From the NCBI RefSeq assembly GCF_003112535.1, contig NZ_BEWA01000002.1, positions 1-64,000 on the forward strand: 64,000 nt of DNA, read 5' to 3'. The DNA is from Streptomyces rishiriensis. GTDB taxonomy: Bacteria; Actinomycetota; Actinomycetes; Streptomycetales; Streptomycetaceae. Made by a program: the position numbers and the translations under genes. Below the pieces are notes generated by a model. The model was not told the origin of the DNA. It saw only the letters and a list, made by a program, of their open reading frames with translations, and did not search any database. Shown here piece after piece: positions 49,577 through 58,213 of the stretch; position 1 is the first letter of the stretch; each line of letters begins with the position of its first letter.

Positions 49577-50515
49577 TCAGTCCCCGAGGGCGTCGTAGGA
49601 CACATCGGTCAGTTGCTCGGAAGCGGCCCACAGCAGACGGCCCGCCCGGTCGTCGAGGGTCCAGGGCGCCCGCCACGACGGCGCGGGCGCCCCGCGCCAC
49701 ATCGCGAGGGACGGTCCGGTGAACGAGTCCGGGCGCACGCCGGGCGCGGTCGCGGCGTAGAGGGCGGGCAGCGCGCCGGCCTCGGCGGGCTGGGCGATCA
49801 CCCGGTTGCCGAGCGCCATCAGCCGCTCGGCCGTCCGACGCCCCTCCGCGCGCGGCCCGGCCGTCTGGAGGTTGGTCGCCGCGTACCCCGGGTGCGCGGC
49901 CGCCGCGACGACGCCCGCGCCGGCCGCCTCCACCCTGCGCGCCAGCTCGTGTGTGAAGAGCAGGTTGGCCGTCTTGGACCGGCCGTAAGCCAGCCAACGC
50001 CGGTAGCGCCGATCGGAGTTGAGATCGCCCGGGTCGATGTTGCCGAGCAGGTGGGCCATGCTGGACACGGTCACGACCCGCGCCCCGGCCGGGCGCTCCG
50101 CGGCTTCTAGGAGCGCGGGCAGCAACAGCCCGGTGAGGGCGAAGTGTCCGAGGTGATTCACCCCGAACTGCGTCTCGAACCCGTCGGCCGTGACGCCGTA
50201 CGGCATGGCCATCACCCCGGCGTTGTTGACGAGCAGGTCGAGCCGGTCGAACGGCGCCGAGCCCGCGAACTCCCGGACGGAGGCGAGATCCCCGAGGTCG
50301 AACAGGCCCAACTCCACCTCCGCGCTCGGCACTTCATTGCGCAATCGCCGGACGGCTTCCGCCCCCCGGGCCTCGCTGCGGCAGGCGAGCACGACCCGCG
50401 CACCCTTGCGGGCGAGCTCCCGCGAGGTGACGTACCCGAGCCCGCTGTTGGCCCCGGTGACCACAGCGGTACGACCGCTCTGGTCAGGGATGTCGCGCAC
50501 ACTCCAACCGGCCAT
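49577..50515 (-). CDS. Short-chain dehydrogenase/reductase
   Basis: 312 residues. Cofactor motif TAVVTGANSGLGYVTSRELA, structural NNAGVMAMPYG, catalytic Ser in VVTVSSMAHLLG and Tyr/Lys in YGRSKTANLL. The acidic/basic pattern after the second strand (VLACRSEARG) suggests NADP(H). It resembles retinol-dehydrogenase/WW-domain-oxidoreductase-like SDRs common in actinomycetes. The substrate is unknown. The ATG at 50515 has GGAGGAG eight bases upstream. It is convergent with nirD. Confidence 0.9.
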   Translation of the reverse strand: MAGWSVRDIPDQSGRTAVVTGANSGLGYVTSRELARKGARVVLACRSEARGAEAVRRLRNEVPSAEVELGLFDLGDLASVREFAGSAPFDRLDLLVNNAGVMAMPYGVTADGFETQFGVNHLGHFALTGLLLPALLEAAERPAGARVVTVSSMAHLLGNIDPGDLNSDRRYRRWLAYGRSKTANLLFTHELARRVEAAGAGVVAAAAHPGYAATNLQTAGPRAEGRRTAERLMALGNRVIAQPAEAGALPALYAATAPGVRPDSFTGPSLAMWRGAPAPSWRAPWTLDDRAGRLLWAASEQLTDVSYDALGD

Positions 50516-50686
50516 GCCCGCACTCCTCCCGCCGCCCCGGGCGGCTTGCGCCACTTCCACCACTGTCTCCGCAGCCTACGGCGCTCACCCCCCTTCCCCT
50601 GTCCCAAGCCATGCGAAGCGACAATGACGAAATGAAGCCCCACACCACATCAGCCACGGCGGTCACCGACACCGACCGAAAGGCAG

Positions 50687-51151
50687 ATGCCGCGTAACCG
50701 CCCCGGCGCCCTGCGCGCCCGCCGCCTCCCCGCCCCCCACTCACGCAAGGTCCCCCCGCCGCCCCGCATCCCCGGCCTCTCCCTCCGCACCAGCCTCGCC
50801 GTCCACCGCCTGGAGGACGAGGACGACGGCCCCCTTCTCCTGCCGGGCGCGACGGCAAGCGCACTGCACCGCTACCGCACGTTCGTGACGACCCCCGGAC
50901 GCGGCGTCCTCTACCCCCGCACGTCCGTGTGCCCCGCCTGTCCCGGCTGCGGCATGGACGACGTCCGTCACGCACGAGACGTCCTGGCAGAGACCCTCCG
51001 CCTCCTCACCCCACGCGGAGCGAGGACCGAACTGGCCCGCACACTGAACGAACTGGACCGCACGTACCGCCTCCGCACCCTCCCCGACCCCCGACCGAAC
51101 CCGCGCCCCTGGTGGCACCGCCGCCTCTCGGAGGGAGCGGAAGGCTGGTGA
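50687..51151 (+). CDS. Hypothetical actinobacterial protein with CPACPGCG motif
   Basis: 154 residues, rich in Arg and Pro at both ends. The central part is ordered (LRTSLAVHRLEDEDDGPLLL, TASALHRYRTFVTT) and leads to a cysteine cluster CPACPGCG near residue 83, then a helical DVRHARDVLAETLRLL. The cysteines could bind zinc. No signal peptide is seen. The ATG at 50687 has a poor ribosome site (AAAGG three bases away). The function is not recognised. It is convergent with the ABC permease gene. Confidence 0.5.
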   Translation: MPRNRPGALRARRLPAPHSRKVPPPPRIPGLSLRTSLAVHRLEDEDDGPLLLPGATASALHRYRTFVTTPGRGVLYPRTSVCPACPGCGMDDVRHARDVLAETLRLLTPRGARTELARTLNELDRTYRLRTLPDPRPNPRPWWHRRLSEGAEGW

Positions 51152-51226
51152 CCGTCCGGCCACCGACCGAACGGGGCGGCACCCCGCCCCCAGGGTGCCG
51201 CCCCAGCCCACCTCCGCCGGTCCCGC

Positions 51227-53524
51227 TCAGTCCCGGCGGATCAACTCGGGGTCGATCCGCCGCCCGATCAACGGCAGAGACCCAAGAGCCGCGACGACGA
51301 CCACCCCCAGCGCGCTGACCAGCAGCAACGGCACCCCACCCCCATCCCAGAACACGGCCCCACCACCGGTGACCAGGTAACTGGACTCGGCCATCTTCCC
51401 TGTCACCACAGCGAGCACAAGACCGATGGTCAACGGCAGCACGACTTGGGCGACTTGAACGGTCCGCAGCGTCCGCGGCCTGGCCCCGAGCAACGAGAGA
51501 GCGGTGACCTGCGGACGCCGTTCCACCGCGCGATCGGTCGCGGCGACGAGATAGGCGGCCAGGCCGATGATCAGCCCGAGGATCATGCCGACGGTGAGGA
51601 GGGTTTTGATGACGGTGATCTGCTGGAGCGCTGTGGCATCGAGGCCGTCCGTTTCGACCTCGATCGTGGGATCGACTCCCGCGATGCCTTCGAGTACGGA
51701 GCGCACGGCCTCGGGAGCGGAGCTGCTGACGAGGGCCAGAGTCACCCTCCCCTCCGGGCGGAAGCCGGCCGGGAACACGGAGGGCGGAAGCAGCACCGTT
51801 CCACTGCCGGGAATCTGGGCGGGTGTGTCGTCGTGGTACTGAATGGTGCTGGACGGCACCCGAACAGTGACGAACCGGCTCTTCCCTTTCGAGTTCTGCA
51901 AACGAAAAGGGTAGCTCTTTCCTGGTTTGCTGAATTCGTCATAGCTGAAGTTCGGGATCATCAGTCGCGCGGGGCGACCTTCCACACAGTTCTTCACCAC
52001 CGATGCCATCCTGCGCAGCTGCTCGCACGTCGCGACCACTGCGCTGATGCTCTCCCGCAATTCGTCGCTCTCGGGATCGGTCCACGAATCCGCGAGAACG
52101 GCATGCCCTCGAACTCCGGAAACCTTCGTGACGGCTTCTTCCTTCTCACGGCTCATGCCGTCGAGGGCCATCGTGTACAGCTGAACAGGCGCGGTGTTCT
52201 TGGACACTTGGTCCAGTTCGATGAGCACGCCCTGAGTGAGCGAGGCCGCGTAGACCAGCAGCACCAGCCCGGTCGCGACGCGCAGAGCTCCACCGGGCTC
52301 CACCTCATTGCGGCGCATGGCCAGCCCCAGTGACAGCGAACTCGCGGCTCGCGCCACCCTGCGGGCCAGAAGGCGCGAGAGGATCGGCAAGGACAGCACG
52401 AGACCCGCGCCCACCAGCACGACGGCGAGCGGCATCAGGATCGCGGAGAACGATGTGTCGGCGGGGACATGCCCCGTAGCCCCCGCGACGCAGTACCCGA
52501 TGACGATGCCCATCCCCGGTACGAGCGGTAGCAGGCCCCAGAGTCGAGGGGCCTTCTCCACAGCGCTCCGCCGTACCGCCAGAGGGTTAGCGGCCGCCTT
52601 CCTCCCACTGGCCCTACCCACGAACCAGGCCAGCGCCGGACAGCCGACCAGGCAGATCAGGAGCGTTCTGACGGAGAGCGAACCATCCTCCGGGTACCAC
52701 TTGAACCCGGGAAGCCCCACACGTGACACCAACTGGTTGAGGACCCAGTAGGCACCCAGCCCGAGGACAGCGCCCAGCAGAGCGGCGGCGACGGTCTCGG
52801 CGGCGTTGACGCGCTGAACGCCCTTCCTGCTCAACCCCAACAGGCGCAACGCAGCCAACCGCCTCATGCGAGAAGCGGCGGACAGCCGGGCGCACACGGA
52901 CAGAAACACCGCCAACGGAAGCAGGACGACGCCTGCAAGTGTGAAGCGGAGGATGTCGAGCGTTGAGGGTTCTACTGTCGGGAAGCGGGTTTCTACCTTC
53001 CCGAATTCGGACAGTCGGCCACCAGCCTTGAGAACTTCTCGACTGGCACCCACATACGCATACAGTTCGTCGGGATGAGCTAGCCCCTGCTGACCGATCA
53101 CACCTGCCTCATGGCCGGGCAAGAGATGGGTCAGACCTGGGCTAACGCGGAGGAGATCGTGTAGCCGTGGAGACACAATCAACTCACCAGGGCGAGGAAG
53201 CGCACGCAGGCCCGGCGGTGGGGCAATATACGTTTTTCCCGTTGCCACGAAAATCCGAGTGAGAGGCTCCAGCCCGTATGGATCTACCCTCGTGAGCGCC
53301 AGGCCGCTCCCGGACTGCGACATGCAACTGCCCAGCCCATTTGAACAATCCGGTTCACGAGCCGCCTTACGAGCATCTTGCGCGGCCAAAATTCCGGGAA
53401 TTGCGAGCATGACGGCAAGACAACACACTCCGATGGCGCTACCAACTGCCATAAGGAGGAATCGCGCGCGGTTTCCTCGACCGCTACCCAGCAGGAGCCT
53501 CAGCCCCAAGAGGAGTTCGTTCAC
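51227..53524 (-). CDS. FtsX/MacB-type ABC transporter permease
   Basis: 765 residues. One N-terminal membrane helix (ARFLLMAVGSAIGVCCLAV) and an extracytoplasmic domain are followed by a bundle of helices, a second large extracytoplasmic domain and three C-terminal helices. This is the duplicated FtsX layout (VRRSAVEKAPRLWGLLPLV, AYLVAATDRAVERRPQVTAL, LIGRRIDPELIRRD). Such permeases use ATP to drive periplasm-side mechanics or extrusion rather than channel transport. The GTG start overlaps the ATPase stop (GTGA). GC content falls towards the start of the gene. The substrate is probably linked to the small secreted protein upstream. Confidence 0.85.
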   Translation of the reverse strand: MNELLLGLRLLLGSGRGNRARFLLMAVGSAIGVCCLAVMLAIPGILAAQDARKAAREPDCSNGLGSCMSQSGSGLALTRVDPYGLEPLTRIFVATGKTYIAPPPGLRALPRPGELIVSPRLHDLLRVSPGLTHLLPGHEAGVIGQQGLAHPDELYAYVGASREVLKAGGRLSEFGKVETRFPTVEPSTLDILRFTLAGVVLLPLAVFLSVCARLSAASRMRRLAALRLLGLSRKGVQRVNAAETVAAALLGAVLGLGAYWVLNQLVSRVGLPGFKWYPEDGSLSVRTLLICLVGCPALAWFVGRASGRKAAANPLAVRRSAVEKAPRLWGLLPLVPGMGIVIGYCVAGATGHVPADTSFSAILMPLAVVLVGAGLVLSLPILSRLLARRVARAASSLSLGLAMRRNEVEPGGALRVATGLVLLVYAASLTQGVLIELDQVSKNTAPVQLYTMALDGMSREKEEAVTKVSGVRGHAVLADSWTDPESDELRESISAVVATCEQLRRMASVVKNCVEGRPARLMIPNFSYDEFSKPGKSYPFRLQNSKGKSRFVTVRVPSSTIQYHDDTPAQIPGSGTVLLPPSVFPAGFRPEGRVTLALVSSSAPEAVRSVLEGIAGVDPTIEVETDGLDATALQQITVIKTLLTVGMILGLIIGLAAYLVAATDRAVERRPQVTALSLLGARPRTLRTVQVAQVVLPLTIGLVLAVVTGKMAESSYLVTGGGAVFWDGGGVPLLLVSALGVVVVAALGSLPLIGRRIDPELIRRD

Positions 53525-54219
53525 GATGCTTCACGCACCTGTTCCGTTAGCTCACCGTCGCGCATGATGTATCGATTGTCGGCGCGGGCAGCCACCTGAG
53601 AATCGTGAGTCACGAGCACAACAGCCGTCCCTTGAGAGCGAGCCAAGCCGAGGAACTCATCCAACACCGCTGCGGCATTGCTGCTATCAAGCGATCCCGT
53701 TGGCTCATCGGCAAAGACAACGGCTGGTTTATGCACCAACGCCCTTGCGACAGCAACACGCTGACACTGACCACCTGAAACTTGCGAGGGGCGCCGTTGC
53801 CGCAATTCTGCGAGACCGAGCCTATCTAGTACCTCGCCAGCCGCGGCGAGAGCTTGATTTTTCCGCTGCCCGGCCAGACGCAGCGGCAGCGCCGCGTTCT
53901 CTTCTACGGTGAGTTCTGGCAGAAGCTCCCCGTACTGGAAGACGAAGCCGAACTGCTCCCGGCGGAGGGCGCTGAGTTCCTCGTCGTCGAGAGCACCGAG
54001 AGAGCGGCCCGCAAATGAAACCTCGCCGCGAGCAACTGGAAGCACGCCTGCAAGGCAGTAAAGCAGGGACGACTTCCCAGAACCGCTTTGTCCGGTGATC
54101 GCTACGACTTCTCCCCGCCCGAGGGAGATCTCGGCGTTACGGACAGCCAGCGTCTCACCGTAGAGGAGATCAACTCCCCTGGCTGACAGAACTTCTGACG
54201 TATTGATTTCGTTCTCCAA
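53521..54219 (-). CDS. LolD/MacB-type ABC transporter ATPase
   Basis: 232 residues. Walker A ITGQSGSGKSSLLYCLAG, Q-loop FVFQYGELLPELTVEENAAL, signature VSGGQCQRVAVARALV, Walker B VVFADEPTGSLDS and H-loop LVTHDSQVAARAD are complete, so the ATPase should be active. The frame opens with a TTG at 54219, eight bases after a strong hairpin; no better start is visible and the ribosome site is weak. It is translationally coupled to the FtsX-type permease. Local GC is clearly lower than in the surrounding genes. Confidence 0.88.
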   Translation of the reverse strand: MENEINTSEVLSARGVDLLYGETLAVRNAEISLGRGEVVAITGQSGSGKSSLLYCLAGVLPVARGEVSFAGRSLGALDDEELSALRREQFGFVFQYGELLPELTVEENAALPLRLAGQRKNQALAAAGEVLDRLGLAELRQRRPSQVSGGQCQRVAVARALVHKPAVVFADEPTGSLDSSNAAAVLDEFLGLARSQGTAVVLVTHDSQVAARADNRYIMRDGELTEQVREAS

Positions 54220-54226
54220 TCCGGAG

Positions 54227-54257
54227 CCCGAGCCCAGTTGCTTTACCTGGGCTCGGG
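54227..54257 (-). terminator. Hairpin between the secreted-protein gene and the ABC genes
   Basis: CCCGAGCCCAG and CTGGGCTCGGG (11-base perfect arms, nine-base loop) lie between the stop of the small secreted protein (54272) and the ATPase start (54219). There is no T tract. It may act as a partial terminator or mRNA-stability element, keeping the secreted product in excess over its transporter, or mask the weak TTG start. Confidence 0.6.
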
Positions 54258-54271
54258 GTGTCAGGAATTAC

Positions 54272-54700
54272 TCAGCCACGATCCCAGTTATAGTAAAGCA
54301 TCTTGGATTGCAGACAGTTGTCCGGCCGCAAGGTGCCACGGTCACGACAAGCCCGGAACCGAGCCTCGCCCGTATAACGCTGAGCACCGTTCCAGTTGGA
54401 GTGGTGAAGCTTTACGGAACTCCGCTGCTTTCCGTAGTAGCGCACCCAGTCGTGACCCTGAACCTTCAGTTCGACATAGACGTTGTGCTGGTCTGCGCCG
54501 ATCGTGTCCCGCAGCCACCCCGACCACTCGAATGCACCATGATTGACGCCCGGCCTGTTGAAGACATACTTCCCTCCGGTGAACGCCACTCCCGTCGTCT
54601 CGAGCGTCGGGATATCCCCCTTCACCGGCGAAGCAAACGCCGCCACCGCCGCGCTGAGTACGAGACCGACCGCCGACAGACCGAGCACTGCCCTCTTCAC
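54272..54700 (-). CDS. Small secreted protein, partner of the MacB/FtsX transporter
   Basis: 142 residues with a clear signal peptide (VKRAVLGLSAVGLVLSAAVA, cleaved near AFA-S). The mature part of about 115 residues is aromatic- and Trp-rich (GAFEWSGWLRDTIGADQHN, GHDWVRYYGKQ, NWNGAQRYTGEARFRAC) and ends LYYNWDRG. Two cysteines (RACRDRG, DNCLQS) could form a disulfide. The GTG at 54700 has GGAGG five bases upstream. A small secreted protein ahead of a LolD/FtsX-type transporter recalls bacteriocin-with-immunity-transporter loci such as lactococcin 972, but it is longer and the sequence is not convincingly of that family. The function is unknown. Confidence 0.7.
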   Translation of the reverse strand: MKRAVLGLSAVGLVLSAAVAAFASPVKGDIPTLETTGVAFTGGKYVFNRPGVNHGAFEWSGWLRDTIGADQHNVYVELKVQGHDWVRYYGKQRSSVKLHHSNWNGAQRYTGEARFRACRDRGTLRPDNCLQSKMLYYNWDRG

Positions 54701-54870
54701 ACACACCTCCGTAACCGATGGCGACGTCGTCATCGCCATGAGTAACGGACTGTAGCGGTGCGTAAGTTGACAGAAACGATCTATCACCCCGTAACCACCA
54801 CATCAGGTGATCGACTTCCGGCCAGTCACCCATCGGCCATCAGCTGCCGGTCCCCCCTCCCCCAACGCCA

Positions 54871-54903
54871 GAAGACGGCACCCCCGCACAGGGTGCCGTC
54901 TTC
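54871..54903. terminator. Bidirectional terminator
   Basis: GAAGACGGCACCC, a short loop and GGGTGCCGTCTTC form a perfect stem in the gap between the ppdK stop (55007) and the start of the secreted-protein gene (54700). Confidence 0.8.
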
Positions 54904-55006
54904 TCTAGGGCCGGGGCCGTCGGCGATCGGTGAGGGTCGGGGACCGGCGGCGGCTCCGGGGTTCAGTCGCGGTCGGGGGCCGGGGCCCGGGCCGCGGGGG
55001 CGGGGC

Positions 55007-57754
55007 TCAGCGGTGGTCGCTGCCCGTCGACTGGGTCGCCGCCCGGCCCGCTTCCAGGCGGGCCACCGGGATGCGGAACGGGGAGCAGGAGACGTAGTCC
55101 AGGCCCACCTCGTGGAAGAAGTGCACCGACTCCGGGTCGCCGCCGTGCTCGCCGCACACGCCGAGCTTCAGGTCGGGACGGGTGCGGCGGCCCGCCTCGG
55201 CCGCGGACTTGACCAGGGAGCCGACGCCGTCCCTGTCGATCGTCTCGAAGGGGCTGACGCCGAAGATGCCCTTCTCCAGGTACGCGGTGAAGAAGGAGGC
55301 CTCCACGTCGTCCCGGCTGAAGCCCCACACCGTCTGGGTCAGGTCGTTCGTGCCGAAGGAGAAGAACTCCGCCGCCTCGGCGATCTGGCCGGCGGTGAGG
55401 GCCGCCCGGGGGAGTTCGATCATCGTGCCGATCGCGAGCTTCAGCTCGACGCCGGTGGCCGCCTCGACCTCCGCGATGACCTGGTCGGCCTCCTCGCGGA
55501 CGATCTCCAGCTCCTGCACCGTGCCGACCAGCGGGATCATGATCTCGGCGCGCGGGTCGCCCTTGGCGTTCCGGCGCTCCGCCGCCGCCTCGGCGATGGC
55601 GCGGACCTGCATGGTGAACAGGCCGGGGATGACCAGCCCGAGGCGCACGCCGCGCAGGCCCAGCATGGGGTTCTGCTCGTGCAGGCGGTGCACGGCCTGC
55701 AGCAGGCGCAGGTCGTTCTCGTGGGACTCCTGACGGGACTCCGCCAGCGCCACGCGCACCGACAGCTCGGTGATGTCGGGCAGGAACTCGTGCAGCGGGG
55801 GGTCCAGGAGACGGACCGTCACCGGGAGGCCGTCCATGGCCTCGAAGAGTTCGACGAAGTCCTTCTTCTGCAGCGGGAGCAGTTGCTTGAGCGACTCCTC
55901 GCGCTCCTCCTGGGTGTCCGCCAGGATCAGGCGTTCCACCTGCTCGCGGCGGTCGCCGAGGAACATGTGCTCGGTGCGGCACAGCCCGATGCCCTGTGCG
56001 CCGAAGCGGCGGGCGCGCAGCGCGTCCTCGGCGTTGTCGGCGTTCGCGCGCACGCGCAGGCGGCGCTTGCGGTCGGCGAAGGCCATGATGCGGTGGACGG
56101 CCTCGACGAGCTCGTCCGCGTCGTCCGCGCCCGCGTGCATGCGGCCCTCGAAGTACTCGACGACCGGGGAGGGTACGACGGGTACCTCGCCCAGGTACAC
56201 CTTGCCCGAGGAGCCGTCGATGGAGATGACGTCTCCTTCTTCCACGACGTGGCCGCCGGGGACCGTCATGCGCCGACGCTTGGTGTCGACCTCCAGCTCC
56301 TCCGCGCCGCACACGCAGGTCTTGCCCATGCCCCGGGCCACGACGGCGGCGTGGGAGGTCTTGCCGCCGCGGCTGGTCAGGATGCCCTCGGCGGCGATCA
56401 TGCCGTCGAGGTCGTCGGGGTTCGTCTCGCGGCGGACGAGGATGACCTTCTCGCCCGAGCGGGACCACTTGACGGCGGTGTAGGAGTCGAAGACGGCCTT
56501 GCCGACGGCCGCGCCGGGCGAGGCGGCGATGCCCCGGCCGACCTTCTCGACCTTGGCGTCCTCGTCGAAGCGGGGGAACATCAGCTGGGCGAGCTGGGCT
56601 CCAGTGACGCGCTGCAGCGCCTCCGTCTCGTCGATCAGGCCCTGGTCGACGAGCTGGGTGGCGATGCGGAAGGCCGCTCCCGCCGTGCGCTTGCCGACGC
56701 GGGTCTGGAGCATCCACAGCTGGCCGCGCTCGATGGTGAACTCGATGTCGCAGAGGTCCTTGTAGTGGTTCTCCAGCGTCTCCATGATCTGCATCAGCTG
56801 GTCGTAGGACTTCTTGTCGATCTGTTCCAGCTCCGCCAGCGGGACGGTGTTGCGGATGCCCGCGACGACGTCCTCGCCCTGGGCGTTCTGGAGGTAGTCG
56901 CCGTAGACGCCCTGGTGGCCGGAGGCGGGGTCGCGGGTGAACGCGACGCCGGTGCCCGAGTCGGGGCCGAGGTTGCCGAAGACCATCGAGCAGACGTTGA
57001 CGGCGGTGCCCAGGTCACCGGGGATGCGCTCCTGGCGGCGGTAGAGCTTCGCGCGGTCGCCGTTCCAGGATTCGAAGACGGCCTTGATGGCGAGGTCCAT
57101 CTGCTCGCGCGGGTCCTGCGGGAAGTCGCGGCCGGCCTCGGTCTTGACGATCTTCTTGAAGCGGGTGACCAGCTTCTTCAGGTCCGCCGCCTCCAGCTCG
57201 GTGTCGACGGAGACCTTCTTCGCGGCCTTGGCCGACTCCAGCGCGTCCTCGAAGAGCTCGCCGTCGACGCCGAGGACCGTCTTGCCGAACATCTGGATCA
57301 GACGGCGGTAGGAGTCCCATGCGAAGCGGGCGTCGCCGGCCTGATCGGCCAGGCCCTGGACCGACTTGTCGGAGAGGCCGATGTTCAGGACGGTGTCCAT
57401 CATGCCCGGCATGGAGAACTTCGCGCCCGAGCGGACGGACACGAGGAGGGGGTTGTCCGGCTGGCCGAGCTTCTTGCCCATCCGCTCTTCCAGGGCGACG
57501 AGGTGCGCACTCACCTCGTCACGCAGTGCCGCCGGCTCCTCGCCGCTGTCGAGGTAGACCTTGCAGGCCACGGTGGTGATCGTGAAGCCGGGAGGGACCG
57601 GAAGGCCCAGATTGGTCATCTCGGCGAGGTTCGCGCCCTTGCCGCCGAGGAGGTCCTTGAGGTCCTTGTTGCCCTCGGTGAAGTCGTAGACGAACTTCAC
57701 GCCCTCAACGCTCGCGGCCGACTCGGCTCCATGAAGATCTTTGTTTTCCGACAC
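55007..57754 (-). CDS. ppdK: Pyruvate, phosphate dikinase
   Basis: 915 residues. The N-terminal ATP-grasp domain (VYDFTEGNKDLKDLLGGKGA, NLAEMTNLGLPVPPGFTITT) precedes the swivelling phosphohistidine domain with GGKTSHAAVVARGMG (His468) and the C-terminal PEP/pyruvate barrel (GIGLCRTEHMFLGDRR, MLGLRGVRLGL, GTNDLTQTVWGFSRDD). The barrel's catalytic Cys lies in LGVCGEHGGDP. It interconverts pyruvate + ATP + Pi and PEP + AMP + PPi, giving glycolytic/gluconeogenic flexibility. The GTG at 57754 has GAGGAG nine bases upstream and starts SENKDLHGAE. It is monocistronic. Confidence 0.96.
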   Translation of the reverse strand: MSENKDLHGAESAASVEGVKFVYDFTEGNKDLKDLLGGKGANLAEMTNLGLPVPPGFTITTVACKVYLDSGEEPAALRDEVSAHLVALEERMGKKLGQPDNPLLVSVRSGAKFSMPGMMDTVLNIGLSDKSVQGLADQAGDARFAWDSYRRLIQMFGKTVLGVDGELFEDALESAKAAKKVSVDTELEAADLKKLVTRFKKIVKTEAGRDFPQDPREQMDLAIKAVFESWNGDRAKLYRRQERIPGDLGTAVNVCSMVFGNLGPDSGTGVAFTRDPASGHQGVYGDYLQNAQGEDVVAGIRNTVPLAELEQIDKKSYDQLMQIMETLENHYKDLCDIEFTIERGQLWMLQTRVGKRTAGAAFRIATQLVDQGLIDETEALQRVTGAQLAQLMFPRFDEDAKVEKVGRGIAASPGAAVGKAVFDSYTAVKWSRSGEKVILVRRETNPDDLDGMIAAEGILTSRGGKTSHAAVVARGMGKTCVCGAEELEVDTKRRRMTVPGGHVVEEGDVISIDGSSGKVYLGEVPVVPSPVVEYFEGRMHAGADDADELVEAVHRIMAFADRKRRLRVRANADNAEDALRARRFGAQGIGLCRTEHMFLGDRREQVERLILADTQEEREESLKQLLPLQKKDFVELFEAMDGLPVTVRLLDPPLHEFLPDITELSVRVALAESRQESHENDLRLLQAVHRLHEQNPMLGLRGVRLGLVIPGLFTMQVRAIAEAAAERRNAKGDPRAEIMIPLVGTVQELEIVREEADQVIAEVEAATGVELKLAIGTMIELPRAALTAGQIAEAAEFFSFGTNDLTQTVWGFSRDDVEASFFTAYLEKGIFGVSPFETIDRDGVGSLVKSAAEAGRRTRPDLKLGVCGEHGGDPESVHFFHEVGLDYVSCSPFRIPVARLEAGRAATQSTGSDHR

Positions 57755-58213
57755 GGGTCTCGACTCCTCGAGGACGCGGTGGCTGCCCTGACGGCCAGGA
57801 ACATACCCAGATCGAAGGCTCCTGGGTACGTCCACTTGCGCGTCATACGCCCGTAACCCGCCGTCAGCCAGTGGATCGAAAGTCAAGGCTTGGCAAGCGC
57901 GGGGCCGTGGATGTTTTCACTTGTTGAACGCAAGCGCGCTCCACGAGCCACATTCACGCTCGTATGAGCGATACGCGGCACGATTGATTTCGATCGATGA
58001 ACGATCAAGGTATGGCACTGAGTGCCACCCTTTGGAGAAGTGCAGCCGTCGTTGATCCGCTCATCTGAGCACCCTCCCCCTCAGGGGTGGCGAGAATCAC
58101 GCTCCCGCTCGCGGCCCGGGTTCACCATGCGGACGCGGGCGCGGACGCACGTGAGCAACAGAAACCCGCCTGTCACACGCATGTCCGCGCGAGCGTCCTC
58201 ACCCGAGCGTGCC
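57755..58213. other. ppdK upstream region
   Basis: 459 bases without a protein-like frame between ppdK and the ROK gene stop. It includes relatively AT-rich DNA at 57960-58015 with partial palindromes (gattgatttcgatcgatgaa) and the palindrome at 58013-58027. The ppdK promoter should lie here. Confidence 0.5.
58013..58027. promoter_or_regulatory. Palindrome upstream of ppdK
   Basis: TGGCACT-G-AGTGCCA has perfect seven-base arms around one base. It lies 259 bases before the ppdK start, so it may be an operator of an upstream promoter or unrelated. The arms recall the CIRCE half-site GCACTC but lack its nine-base spacer. Confidence 0.35.

Noticed and set aside
54272..54700. Lactococcin 972 family bacteriocin
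   Set aside because: The neighbouring ABC genes and aromatic C-terminus are suggestive, but the mature protein is nearly twice as long and lacks the family's conserved N-terminal pattern, so the name is not used.
54758..57856. Long open frame on the plus strand opposite ppdK
   Set aside because: It mirrors the codons of ppdK; the translation is repetitive Val/Gly/Arg/Asp with no domain. Long antisense frames are expected in high-GC streptomycete genes.
58013..58027. CIRCE heat-shock operator
   Set aside because: CIRCE has nine-base arms with a nine-base spacer; this palindrome has a one-base centre and different arm ends.
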